Positions 23,921 to 36,700 of a stretch of 64,000 bases of DNA are shown piece after piece. The notes beneath the pieces were generated by a model. The model was not told where the DNA came from and did not search any database. It saw only the letters and a list, made by a program, of their open reading frames with translations. Origin of the DNA: Saccharina japonica (Eukaryota > Sar > Phaeophyceae > Laminariales > Laminariaceae); NCBI GenBank assembly GCA_008828725.1, contig MEHQ01000660.1:71429-135428 (forward strand). The letters run 5' to 3'. The number at the start of each line of letters is the position of its first letter. Position 1 is the stretch's first letter. Position numbers and translations under genes: made by a program.

Positions 23921-24880
23921 GGCTAGATTTCCCAAAGAAAAGACAGGCTCAAACGTCAGCGTTCCTATTCGCGAAAGGGACTGCCGGTTTGTGGCCCCTT
24001 TTCCGAATGTACACTTCTCCCGGCACGACAGCCCTGACAATGCTACCTCAGCGTCTGAATGCTAGCACCTGACGAGTCACGCTGATGGGCTTCTCCTGAA
24101 AGACGAAACGTCGATGGCAAGTGGTCACACCACTGGCAGCCGTCAGCCCAGCTCTCTGAATAAGGCAACGTGGAGAAAAAAGCGAAGCGAAAGCAAAGCC
24201 AAGCAAAGCCAAGCAAAGCCAAAGCAAAAGCCCAAGCAAAGCCAAAGCAAAGCAAGCAAAGCCAAGCAAAAGCCAAGCAAGGCCAAGCAAAGCAAGCAAA
24301 GCCCAATGCAAGCCCAAGAAGCCAAGCAAAGCCATAGCACAGCCAAGCAAAGCCAAGCAAAGCGTTTGTTTTTAGCATACTGCAGTATCACCATGCGGGG
24401 AAAAGAGCCATGTAAGCCGGAAGCATGGGTATTCATTATGTGGGCAACATGCTTCATGGCGAGTCTCGGAGGGGATATTGGGTAAACCGTGCGTCTTCCC
24501 CACATTTCTGTTCAAGTACAAGTCTCCCCGTCAGGATGGGTACCACAGGTCCCATGTTGCCGATTTGAGCTAGATCGCTCTTTTTCATGTTGATATGCAC
24601 ATATTGCTGATTTACATTTTTGCCCCGGCCATCGGCATTAAGATTATTATGTATAGCGGTTATGGGCATGTCTTGAACTCCGTATCATGCAGGAGACGGC
24701 TGCCGAGTAGTCACTGGGATCACACGGGTTCCACGCCGCCAAAAAGAACCCGCGAAAAGCAACACCATGCCAGACGTCAGTCTAACGACAGGTTTGGGTA
24801 GCCTACCTACCTTTCTGTGCTTTTCCGGGGCTCCTTTGACTGGGGGAGAACAGTTTGATACTATAATGAAGTCAACATAA
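23920..24880 (-). other. Noisy inverted copy at the palindrome centre
   Basis: From about 23,920 the left arm stops matching cleanly. Sequence to about 24,170 is the reverse of 25,390-25,605 with many small extra bases, and 24,560-24,710 is a weaker reverse match to about 25,030-25,200. Inside lies an AAGCAAAGCC-like run (24,176-24,366). The insertion-heavy error pattern resembles an uncorrected single-molecule read rather than evolutionary drift. Confidence 0.6.
24176..24366 (+). repeat. AAGCAAAGCC-like simple repeat
   Basis: Irregular run of AGCAAAGCC and AAAGCAAAGCC units. The clean sequence at the mirrored place has only one GAAGCAAAGCGAAGC stretch, so the run is either an expansion or a read artefact. 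Confidence 0.75.
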
Positions 24881-25398
24881 TAACTTTTACTGGTTTATTT
24901 TTTAAAAATATATCGGAAATTTTGGGGAAAATATGCTCGATAAGAACGACCCTAAGCGCACACAAAACGTTAACACCCGACATGATAATATTTATGACGA
25001 TGAACTGCAGAAGTGTGCTGTGTTTGCGTCCATCTTTTGTCAACGGCCGTCGGGAGCCTATACGGTCTCAATGGCGATCTGCAAGGCCATCTCATGCATG
25101 CCGGGAAACTCAAGACATGCCCAAAACCGCTACGTACATAAAATGACAACACCAATGGCCGGGAAAACTGTAATCCAGCAACATTAGCACACCACATGAG
25201 AAAGATGGGTGGTCATCGAGGGCCACCCTTTGCATGAAACTGTGTGGGAGCCACGACTCCGCGAACGTCCCCTCTCTACGGTGCCGACACATTTGACACG
25301 CTGCCCAGTCCGTGACCATGCTGCCAGCCGGCTTTGCCCCCACACATGTGTCGCTCAAGCGAATGCTGCTTCGCTTTGCTTCACGTTGCCTTATTCAG

Positions 25399-25573
25399 GA
25401 GCTGGGTGACGGCGAGTGGTGTGACCATTGCCATCGACGTCGTCTTCAGGAAGCCCATCAGCGTGCTCGTCAGGGCTAGCATTCAGACGCTGAGGAGCAT
25501 TGTCAGCGTGCCGGGAGAAGTGTACATCGGAAAGGGGGCAAACCGGCAGTCCCTTTCGCGAATAGGACGCTGA
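25399..25573 (+). pseudogene. Extra copy of the last exon near the palindrome centre
   Basis: Plus-strand copy of the last exon, with 3' half of the preceding intron (from 24,889), but no upstream gene. It differs from 18,759-18,933 at about ten sites, nearly all synonymous (Asp to Glu and Val to Ile are the exceptions), while the attached intron is almost identical to that at 18,249-18,758. The exon therefore comes from a diverged, selected gene copy, possibly a tail-to-tail paralog whose body is not in the window. It could also be the other allele. Confidence 0.65.
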
Positions 25574-25606
25574 CGTTTAGCCGGTCTTTCTTTGGGAGCA
25601 ATTAGC

Positions 25607-28600
25607 TCGCCTGGTTCCGGAGTGCTGCTATGTTTGATTTGTGAAATAAAGTGTGTCGACAACCAATACGGGGGACCATAATAAATATGACCTATGGTTA
25701 ACACTAAAACCTATATATTTACCATATTTTTGCGAACAACATTTGTTTATATTTACTGTGGTCTTCCGTCATACCTCGAAGTCCTCCTGCGCACACCCGT
25801 ACAGAGTCGGACCGCCTGGTAAATAGTAAATACCAGTAGCACCACACGCTGACTGCGGTGGAACGTATCTTGCTCGGCGCACATGAAAACACATTGAAGA
25901 GACCAGCTAGAGTAGATTATGTTGCCGCGCTGCCGTACCGATAGCGCACACGGAAATAAAAAACGTCTAAAGAGGGGTGGCGTGTGACCTGCGGAGAGTT
26001 GTAAAAATCCGACATCATATTGCACCCGCGACTACACCAGGAGGCACGCAGACTTTCTAGGTATGACCTTCCACCCCCAGAGCTTTTAACCTTTTTCTTC
26101 GGCGTCGAAGCAATGCCTACGTGATCGGACTTTCTCTGCTCACACGCCTTTGGTGTACTCGAATTAATAGGTCGGACGGTTCGTGTTCCACGTCTTCAGC
26201 ATGCGTAGGGTAAACTAAACCATCTGGCCGAGAGTCTCGTCTCGTGCTCCGCGACCTCAGCGTACTCGAGCTTCCCGCATCAGCCTGAGCTTCGCATGTT
26301 ATCGAGCATCCTGCGCTGCTCCATGCTTCGGGTTACTGGGGGGCTCTCCGAAGTGTCTGTTCCGCCTTGTGTTTTGTTGCCTTCAACTTCCGTTGTGATT
26401 AGTATAATGACATGAGTTTTGGGTAAATCATACCTGTTACTTTACGTCATCGCTTCGCGGGCGATGTCCACGGTGTACGCTTCATATTAATAGTTATTCA
26501 GTGCACCAGCGTTTCTGTCAATCTGTGGCCCTACTGAATGTCTCTTAGTGCTGACGATTACGTATGTATATGACAGTGTGTATCACACCCCCTGGGGTGA
26601 ACTTCAAAGCAATTTTTCTCCATAACCAGGGGGGGACAGAGGACGAAAGAAGCGGCTTTCGGAGCATCTCGTCGACATCTTGCCATAGAAGGGTCGCTCG
26701 GGGTTAGCGCTCGACCGGTCGTCGAGAAAATTAGCGTTGAAATTCGTCCGAGGGGGTGTGGTATACAGTGTCATATACGGTAGGAGGTAAGTAAGTGTGG
26801 CGTCTGCTGGCACATTGTCCAGGCTCATAACCTATTCACAGATTGTGGGCGGGGTGGCAGAGACCACGCACTGTTTTCCAAGAATTATTTTCATGACGAT
26901 ATGATAAGCTCGCACAGTGCCGAGGCTCCAAGGCCGCGAATATCAAACGACCGGGAGACTGTCGTGCAATAGAAACTGTTGTGGTGTATGCACCAGGGCA
27001 TGTGGGAGTAGTCATATGACTATTTGAGGCAGTCACCGGTACTACTGTACATACAGTGTCTTCTACCTACAAGAGCATGAGGGTGCGTGTATAGACGTTT
27101 ACAGCAGCGGTTGTATCTACTGCAGTATTTGTAGATGCTTCATAACGCAAGCGAGTGATATGTCTCTTACGCAAGAACATTTCGTTTTTAGTGGTTCATG
27201 ATTTAAACCCCCAACCCCAGGAAAAAACGCGAAATGAACAAAAATGGCCTCTCCACGACGCTTACACCAAAAAACAAACGTTGTCGAGCGTTACTGGTGT
27301 TGGCCCTGTATCAGCCATGCCCATTTCGCGGCCGCCGCGCTTCCGACTCGGTTAGGGCCAAGTGACTCTCTTTCTTTGTCCCAGGAAGCCCCCTCGCGCG
27401 CAGTGCGTGGGCGCCGCCGACCCCGCCGAGGCTGGTTTGATGACTCGATGTTACGGTCAGAACGTGCGGTACGACCTTGCCAAAACCCCGAAAACCTACC
27501 GAGGTGTCAGTACAGTAAATATGAATGTCGACAGGGTATTGATATTGGTTACCAAACGTCTCTTATACATACTTGCGGACACAGACTGATACGTAGAACC
27601 CTCAACAGGAGAACCCGCGATCCATATGCCGAGTCTCTTGTCCTTCGACAACCGCGAGACGGCGAGCCGCGCCGTGAACCCGGGCGCTCATCTCCTTCTG
27701 TCCCTACCCCCTCGCTCCGCCTGTACCCGCCAAAACCCGCGGCAGCCACGTGCCCCCTCGCCAGCGCTCATGAGGCGAGTCTGGGCTCTTCTTCATCAAA
27801 AGGAGGTACAGTAGGTAGGGTTTTATAGACTAGCCCCTTTTAAGGGACCCGTCGATAAGGGGAAAAGGTACCTATATAAGGGGACTCAAATTTCTGCCCA
27901 CCCTTTGTGCTCACTACTGACTGTAAGGAGCCGGTACCAACTCTCATAAGGAACGTCGGTACCCTATATAAGGGACCTCCAATCCCGGAGGCACTGGTAA
28001 TAGGGTTCCTGGAAAGGGGCTACCTACTGCTGCTGTACCCCAATCCCTCTAAAAGTAGTTGCGTCAGCTGTGATATCGAGTTTTGGAACCTCGTGAGACA
28101 TTCTGCAGGTACCGGCTACGTACCAATCTGACCCGAAATATAAGGACCGTTTGTATATTAACATGCAATTGGAATGATTATTATATTTAGGTTCAGAGTG
28201 GTACATGTTATACTGTGCGAAAGCGCGATGTACGTGGGTGAGTTTCAAACACATATCGGCCACTGCCAGGAACTGAGAGTAGGGCCGATGCAATGCTACA
28301 TCAGCATGACGTGGTGTACTTAGGTAATGGTGTGTGCGTGGATGCGGGCGGGCGGTGAGGGTGGTAGAACAAAGGCCAACCTCGCGAGGGCTCGTACGTA
28401 GGCGGACGTGTTCGCCCAAAAGGTGGTTCGAACATGCGTTGAAAACATTGTACGTGTGGTATACAAACGTGCTGCAGAGGTCGTGTAGGAACCTTGCTTG
28501 AAAAAAATGCATGCATTTTTGCTTCAAAAATAGTATTGGAGCTTTAATTTGAGTCGATTTGTTGTATTTACGGGAGAGGGGAAGAAAAACCCTCTAAGCA

Positions 28601-30595
28601 TGTACAGCAATTGTTATATTAAAACAGCTGAAATGCGACGGTTTTTGAGTTAACTATCGCAAAATATCTAGCTGTTAGTCTAGCTCGAGCAGCACCGAGT
28701 CGAAGCATACATGTGCTATTTCGGAGGAGACGCTTGTCGGCCAAAAATAAAAGTGGAACGTCTATCTCGTGGACTACGTCGGGGAATAGTGATAACTGTG
28801 CTAGGTGGCTAGGTGATCGTTGTTAACGCTCTGTCGTCGCTATAATGCGTTTCAGATGTTACATTTGCAGAACTACGTATTTGTATCGCGATCTATGGCA
28901 CTATGACAACCTATCCGCGCGATAAAATGAGAGGCGTACCTATGCTCACCTTGTCTTCTCTTCTTTGATATTTACAAACCGCGGCACTTGCCGTTGTTAA
29001 CTTCACTACAATACCACCTCTCACAAGTATTACTACAGTACGCCCAAACATTTCTACAAAACTTTCTCATTTACTCTACATTTCAACGTTGACTGAGTAA
29101 ACCCTACGCATCGGTCACCACAACATACCCTGCCTCGCCCCTCACTGTTTGGTTGTCCCACTGAACGAACTTCTGGTTGTAACGCGAAATGTTTAGTATT
29201 AATAGCGTGAAATCGCCGTGACAAAACAAGGGTATTTTTGTAGGTAGACGACACGGCGGCCTCCGCAACCGGAGTGACGAACAAAACAGGGTTTTTTGGT
29301 AGAGATAATGAGGCTTGTCTGTATCGGGGATTGGGATAGAGTATGGTTGATTTTGGTGATTTGTAGGGACCCGCAGGTAGCCATTCCTTTCGAGAAGGGC
29401 ATCAAGTGCAGGTCAGCATCTCCACGTCGACCGCAAGCAAGCACGAGGTTCCTGCTGCAAGTGTGAGCACACATGGGGTAGTCGCTGGCCGGGCAGCCAA
29501 GCCAGGAAGTTGTGCCCCCCTTTTCTGCCGCCCCACCTTCCCATTTTTAGATATACATTAAGCCGAGGAAAAAACTGGAAACCCAGAATCCAGCATCTGA
29601 GCCACATCAAAAGGGGGGGTGGAGTCACATTGACGCGCCTTTTTCGTCTGCTGCGACCAGCTTTACGGGGGCAGCTGGCAGGGTAACCCTGGAAACGAAT
29701 GCATCTTTATCGACGTCGTATGTGGGCTGGTCCCTTTCTTGATGAAGAGATACTTTATTTTAAACACCCTGCCCTCTCCACCATCCTTGTGCGAGGGAAA
29801 CAAAACAGCACTTGGCTCCCACGGGCTCACAGCCTTCCGGAAGCGTTGTCGGTTCCAGAGCCTGTTGTGCCAAGCCCCCATTTTTTCTCCTGTAAACCTA
29901 GTGCCACACTTTATTTGTGTGTTTGAGGGTTTCTCGTCGGCTGCTGATTGTGGCCGCGACTCTACATCGCTGGGGTGGCCAATGTACAGTAGTTACACGA
30001 ACAAAGCGACCCCCCCAGGTTGGATTGTCGTAACACCTCCCTCTGTAGCTATTAATAGAGAAATTCGCGTACGGTACTACACACAGTATTGCGCACAACA
30101 GGTAGTACTGCTGTACATTGACATTGTTTGGTTTTACGCGCCTCGAAAATTGGACACCCACCACAATCCATGATCCGTGCACGGTCCTACCGCTATTGAG
30201 TGTAAATCTACACTTTTGTGCCCAGAACACACGTTAAGCCTGTTTTGTTGTCTCGTTTGCCTCAAAAGAAGAATACCACACGCCAGAGGTGCTCTACTGG
30301 GTACCGAAGGTGCTGTGAGTAGATTTTCTGTGAGCCAGATCGGCGAGCGTTCAACGCCCTACTCGGGGTATAGGTGTTTCCACTACCGCTCTGTTGCCTC
30401 ACTTTAAAACTCGACGCTTTCAAACAAACTGTTGTCGCAAAGCAACAAAACCTCCCATGGTGGTGGATATCGCGAAAAACGAAAGCCTTTACAGCTTAAT
30501 GCTTTCGGCGGAGTGGCACGATTCGTCTGATAAGCTAGGACTCAAACGACACCCCCCTCTACCGTAGGTGGTCTACGCGGCAGATCGGCTAAACG
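25607..30595. other. Gene-free tail spacer, right arm
   Basis: Mirror of 18,934-23,920 with very few differences, some of them changing the open frames (for example near 27,780-27,820), as expected of non-coding DNA. Confidence 0.6.
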
Positions 30596-30770
30596 TCAGC
30601 GTCCTACTCGCGAAAGGGACTGCCGGTTTGCCCCCTTTCCGATGTACACGTCGCCGGGCACGCTGACAATGCTCCGCAGGGTCTGAATGCTAGCCCTGAC
30701 GAGCACGCTGATGGGTTTCCTAAAGACGACGTCGATGGCAATCGTGACACCGCTCGCCGTCACCCAGCTC
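30596..30770 (-). CDS. Last exon, right gene
   Basis: Same length and essentially the same sequence as 18,759-18,933; it ends with the stop at 30,596-30,598. The spacing to the preceding exon is the same as on the left, including both small elements in the intron. Confidence 0.8.
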
Positions 30771-33700
30771 CTGAATAAGGCAACGTGAAGCAAAGCGAAG
30801 CAGCATTCGCTTGAGCGACACATGTGTGGGGGCAAAGCCGGCTGGCAGCATGGTCACGGACTGGGCAGCGTGTCAAATGTGTCGGCACCGTAGAGAGGGG
30901 ACGTTCGCGGAGTCGTGGCTCCCACACAGTTTCTTGCAAAGGGTGGCCCTCGATGACCACCCATCTTTCTCATGTGGTGTGCTAATGTTTCTGGTTTACA
31001 GTTTTCCCGGCCATTGGTGTTGTCATTTTATGTACGTAGCGGTTTTGGGCATGTCTTGAGTTTCCCGGCATGCATGAGATGGCCTTGCAGATCGCCATTG
31101 AGACCGTATAGGCTCCCGACGGCCGTTGACAAAAGATGGACGCAAACACAGCACACTTCTGCAGTTCATCGTCATAAATATTATCATGTCGGGTGTTAAC
31201 GTTTTGTGTGCGCTTAGGGTCGTTCTTATCGAGCATATTTTCCCCAAAATTTCCGATATATTTTTAAAAAATAAACCAGAAAAAGCAAGGAAAACAGGAT
31301 TTATTTGGAAATTTTAGAATTTTAACAGAGGGCGAAATATTTGGAAGGCTTCGCATTCCAATATTTGGACATTATTATTGGAGAATAAGGAAATCCTAAA
31401 ACTTGTTTGGAAATTTTTGAAAAAAGTTGCTCGATAAGAACGACCCTCACTGGTACAACCTTCCCGGTAAGTAAGGCGTTACGTACCGTGTATTAAGCAA
31501 CGTTTGGGAGCGGCTACGGCAGAGGTGCACCATTTTAGCCTCATAAGGGTGGTCACTTAAGGAGCTCTATATATACCCCACCCCAAAACAGATTTTGGGT
31601 GAAAACGAAAGTGCTCCCCGTTTGAACAATCCCGCCACTTAAGTATGGAACGAAACATATTGCAACACAAGAAATAATGAAATTCCGTCCATTTCGGGGT
31701 TAAGGAACCCCGCCCCGTCAGTCAGAAAAAGAAAAACCAGCCGAAAAACTGCTACCCCTATCGCAGCAAGCGTCTTTTGTTACGCACCATATTGTCGGCG
31801 TGTCGTAGGCGAAGACGAAGCAGAGGTTGACCCACACGGCCGTCCCCACGTAGAGGCTGAGCCACACGTACGCGCGGATGGTGAGCTTTCTTCGCACATC
31901 GCAGACATCGGGATGGTGCCATTGCAGAATCTCTTTCTTGCGGGTGCTCCTTCAATGTGAAACAACGACAGGAGGACAAAGGCGCGGTTTCCACAGGTAT
32001 ACGCGTTTGCTGACGTTCTTGTTAGTGGAAGCATTGTACCATGGGAACCGGGTTTCCACGTCTTGGGAGCATTGTACAATGGGAACCGGGTTTCCACGTT
32101 CATGTTGCACGAAATATCAACACCAGCCCACACGGTTGGTGGTCCGCACGCGCTTGAATAACCAGGAAGGTGGTTATGTCTAACGGGGTAAAGGGGGAGG
32201 GAAAAAAAGGCGGGGACGTTTGCTGGGTATACCATTTCGACCTGGGGTACTGTAGTCGAGAAGTAAATAAGCTACGCCACTGACACGTATAACGAAGCGA
32301 GATGGCGCTCGTGCAAATAGATAAACATGCCGCGGAGTCTGCGCACACACGCTCCGGTTTCGCCGTACACATCGCCATAAACTCGCCCCCGCCCTTCCCC
32401 CGTTCCTTAACACCGACCTCTTGCAAGCTTGTTCCGCGCGGACTAGCGCTTGAATCCGCGTGGCGGCTCTGTCGTGAACGATGTGGGTCGCCAACGCTTG
32501 ATTCCCAATCTGGTCGCCGGGAAGAGAGTTCCCGGAAGAAGAACGCCTGCTTGGTCGGTACTTCTTGGCCCAGGACAACTGTAGAGGAATGGGCAGCCAG
32601 GGGTGGAAGTGTTGTCACAGTAGTTTATGAGGTGCCTCCGTTTGGGTTAGTCGCCATGAGATTCTGTGGCAGAACAGGGGCGTCGGGAAATCTCACGGCC
32701 CAGACTCATATCCCACTGTATACCATATAGGGGTTTCAGTTAGGTTTTGGCTCCCGAGGTAATATTTTGTCACTGGGACTGTCACTGGGACCGGTTGAGC
32801 TTCTTAATTGAGTAACTGCCGGTTTCGAACGATAACTTGTCTCGTCGTATAGTCATTGCTAAGACTAGTAGCTCCTCCTACAAGTACTGCCCGGGTTTGT
32901 GCGAAAACAACTTTCATCAAAGAACTAGTGATTCGGGGGAGATCATTCAGCTCGGAGCTCAGAGAATGAGCCGCCTCCCCTATATGGGGTGGAATTTTCT
33001 CGGTACAAGGGCTGGCACATTTTTTGCTCGATCGCGTCGGACCGGTTGAGCTGCTCTAAAGTGAGCAATTACCAGTTAATATTTTGCTACTGTAGCCTGA
33101 TGCGTGCTACGATAGAGGTATACCTTTTTTTGGCTGAATCGTTTTCTGAATGATTGGGGCTTCTTAGCCCAAGATCGTCGGACTTTCGTTCTTGTCTTGC
33201 AATTTGTTTTGCATTGTATATGTATTAGCCCATGGGATTCTTCATCAGGTACTTCGTACGTACCAGGTAGCACTTTTTTTCCCCCTCAAAAATCAGTGCT
33301 TTGACTACTGCAGGTATTGAGGCATGTGCTCCTCGAGTGAGGAGCCCCAGAATAAAAAAAACATGGTACACCTGTACCTTAAGGAAGCATGCGTCACCTA
33401 TTTTTTTCTCCGGGACTACCGTAGCGAAAGAGAAAGGTTGGTCGGGATGCGCCAACACACTTCTTCGACGTTCTTCGAATTTGAGCTCAGGAAAATAAGG
33501 TACCACTCCTCCTACAAGGGCATTGCTCCAACCTCCGACATTTGCGTCGGTGGTACGGTGGAAGCGAGCGCATCCCGACAGGTGCTCCGAAGGAAGTCCC
33601 ACTTACTTTTGCCGCGAAACACGTGAAATCAAACGTTTGACACGTTGGTCATCTGTGCCCTTCCTCAACAAGAGAGGCAAAAAATGGAACGCACCCGAGA

Positions 33701-36700
33701 CATGGAGGTCTTGTTCGTTGCGTCCATGCTCGGGAGCATCTCGCCCTGCCGATCGAGCGAGTGCAAAGGTAGCAACGACGAAAAAAGACGGCAAGCAGAT
33801 AGGGTCGTTGATGGACATGGCGGGAGATTAGTGCGTCCGACCCATCATTTTGATACACCATAACATCCACCCACGGGTTTATCGCTTCAATCACATACAA
33901 TAGTGCAAGCGACTCGTAGGGCAATATAAAGGACGCACCTATCTCGGGGAAGAACGGGAATCGGACACGGTTTGCAGGGCTGATGACATCGAAACAGTTA
34001 CTGCCTGCTCCTTCCCCCATGTTGTTGCCGGTAGAGAGTGATACGATACTTGGATCCCGAGCTACGAATGACACGAAGGGTATATCAAGACTTGTTTACA
34101 AATGTGCAATAATCAGAGAAACAAGGCGCGGTGCACGGTGTCCCTCAAAGACACGAACGGTTAACAGTTTTTCTGAGGTACGGCAGCCTTGTACTGCCTA
34201 CCAGTGTAAATATATCGTGTTTCGCTTGCGATGTGAGCCCGACGATCGTACCGTGTAGCATACGATAATCTTGAACACGGCCAAAATGAAGATGCACGCC
34301 TCCAGCTGGCGTTCTCTCACTTCCGTAGCCGTCCTCATCTGCATGTCGTGGAAGGCAACCACCGCCTGCAGAAGACTCACGCAGATTCTCGCGAAGGCCA
34401 GCCCGAACACAGCTTTGAAGTTCAGCAAAGAAAACATGGATGTTCTAGCTGCCAGCACGGCGTCTGGAAATAAATTGCACGCATATACCAGCAGGCAGGC
34501 GCACCCGGCGAGATTAAACATATATATATATATTCCAAATACGTTTACTCACGTGCACATTTGCTGCTTGATCGCTTAAGAGCTAAACTCTACTGGTAGA
34601 TACAGATACAATCCGCAAGCCCTATCAATGGCCGTTGTGACACAAGTTACTGCATGTTCAGCGGCTAACCGACCTGGGCCCATGGTTCTACAAAGACCGA
34701 CATCATTAACGCCTCATGATTCGCATTCAATGCCCCCTACTGAAAAGAGGGCGTGGACGGACGTACAGTAGTTATGTTTGCTCGCGTGGTACTGTTCATA
34801 GCTTTTCTTATAAACGAAAATCGCATATCGCTTGCTAAACGCGAAGGCTGACACTATTGGTCTTCGGCCCAGTATCGCTGTTACCTATCGTCAGTGCCGC
34901 CAGAAGAACGTTCGCCGCGGACGAGGTGATGAGAACCTGACCCAGGAATGTATCCGACCCCGAGACCGCAGCGAGGGCCACGCAGACCAGGTCGATGAAA
35001 ATCTGCGTAAGACACGCGAAGACAAGCCCCCTGCAAGCAAAGCGCAGTAACTAATCAGGGCAAAAGGTTCCAGGCTATCCGTGAGGCAACTTCAAGCTCA
35101 AACTGATAATGCTATTTTTTTATGACCGACCCTCTCTCGATACGTAGCAACATTCTCTCTGACGGAACCTTTAAACTACCGAGGACCAGTAGGCAACACC
35201 GAGAAAGCTACGAGAGCAGCGCACTGCTCTGGAGGAGTTCCCAAGAGACGGGAGGGAGGGAGGGAGGGAGCTGTCTGTACACTCACGCGCGTGCTACGGT
35301 AGAGGTATACCTTTTTTTGGCTGAAAAATTGTCTGAATAACGGAGCGCTCCTCCACCCGTAATCGTCGGAACTTCAACCATTCTTGTGTTGCACTATTTT
35401 TCGTGTTATGCTTAAGGCCGTGTGTTCATCGGGTGGCACCTTTAGTTGCCTTCAAAATCAGCTTATGAATTACCAGTAGTATAGAGCTCCTCAAGTGACC
35501 ACCCTTATGAGGCAACAGAACATGGTGCACCTCTATGGGGGTCCGTTTCGTTCGGAATGTTCATAGGGTAATACATTCGTAACATTGAACGACACGAAAC
35601 AATCCATTTTTGCAATCACAGCGTCTGATACACACCCGCTATACACGACACCCTGCCATTTCTGGGGCAAGGGGGCACTATCCCTATAGTGTCCTGCCAC
35701 GTGCAGTTAAGTCCCCGATCTATATGGGAGCACAACAGCACTACGCAAGGGCTTACCTTCCGCGAACTGCCTCGTGTCCGATGTCCCCACGGCGTGTTCG
35801 AGGATCACTCGAACTTGAAGGAGACGGTGCCGCCGACTGTATGAGCTGAAGCAACGCAATAAATGCGTTGTCGTGGTGCCTTGTTTTAACGGCTCCGCCA
35901 CCGATACCCTCATACGCCGCCGTTGTGGGTGCCATGCCAGCGTTCAATCCCGCCCCACTGCATCGTACGTGGCATACGCGGGCATGCATTCGGCAGTTAT
36001 TACGATCTATCATAGCTAGGAATTCGCCCGATTCTTCAATGGAGTTTGCTTAGGGCCTGGCTGTTGTGTGAAGATGTGGTGGTGCTTATTGAACATTAAC
36101 TGCAACAGTTGGCCGCCTGGAGGTGGCCAATAACAAATAGTGGTCCTTTTCATTTGGGTAAGCTGGTAGGAGCGCTCAGTTCCTTGCAGACAAAGCTGGC
36201 CTTAGAATCCCACCTTCGCAGCGTTTCGTATTTGTTTTTTGCTACAGCAGATTGAAGCCCACGCGATTGTTTTTCTTCGATTGTTTTTGTTTTTATCAGG
36301 CGAAAGAATGGACAATCGTTCATTTTTGCCTCTTTGTTGTAGTGATATGCTCGACCCCCCGCGTCTACTCAACCAAGCCACGGGTGCGAGTATGTATACT
36401 TAAACCCACACGATTTGTTTTCCCGAGTTTTTTTTTTGTGTTTGCCTGGTGAAAGAACGGGTATTGGCTCGAATGTGTTTTCGTTTTAGTGATACACCCA
36501 ACCCCCCGCATTTACACGAACGAGCCACGGGTGCGTTGTTCGTACACACACAGGGGTGTTACGTAGTAGCTGTTTTTTCGGTGCTATGTTGTGCGTACAG
36601 TAACGCAGCAGTACAGGTACTTAATTGATTACGTCTCAGGAATATTATGATGTCCACGCACTGTAGGTGCTGGACGACTCACCCTTGCTCGGAACTGGAT

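Larger units (their letters stand above)
25607..34250 (-). repeat. Inner right arm, nearly identical to its partner
   Basis: Reverse partner of 15,300-23,920. It contains the same last exon, small elements and tail spacer in mirror order. Confidence 0.85.

Noticed and set aside
24114-24485. Open frames rich in Lys/Ser/Gln or Leu/Ala/Phe on opposite strands
   Set aside because: They are translations of the AAGCAAAGCC simple repeat, not a gene.
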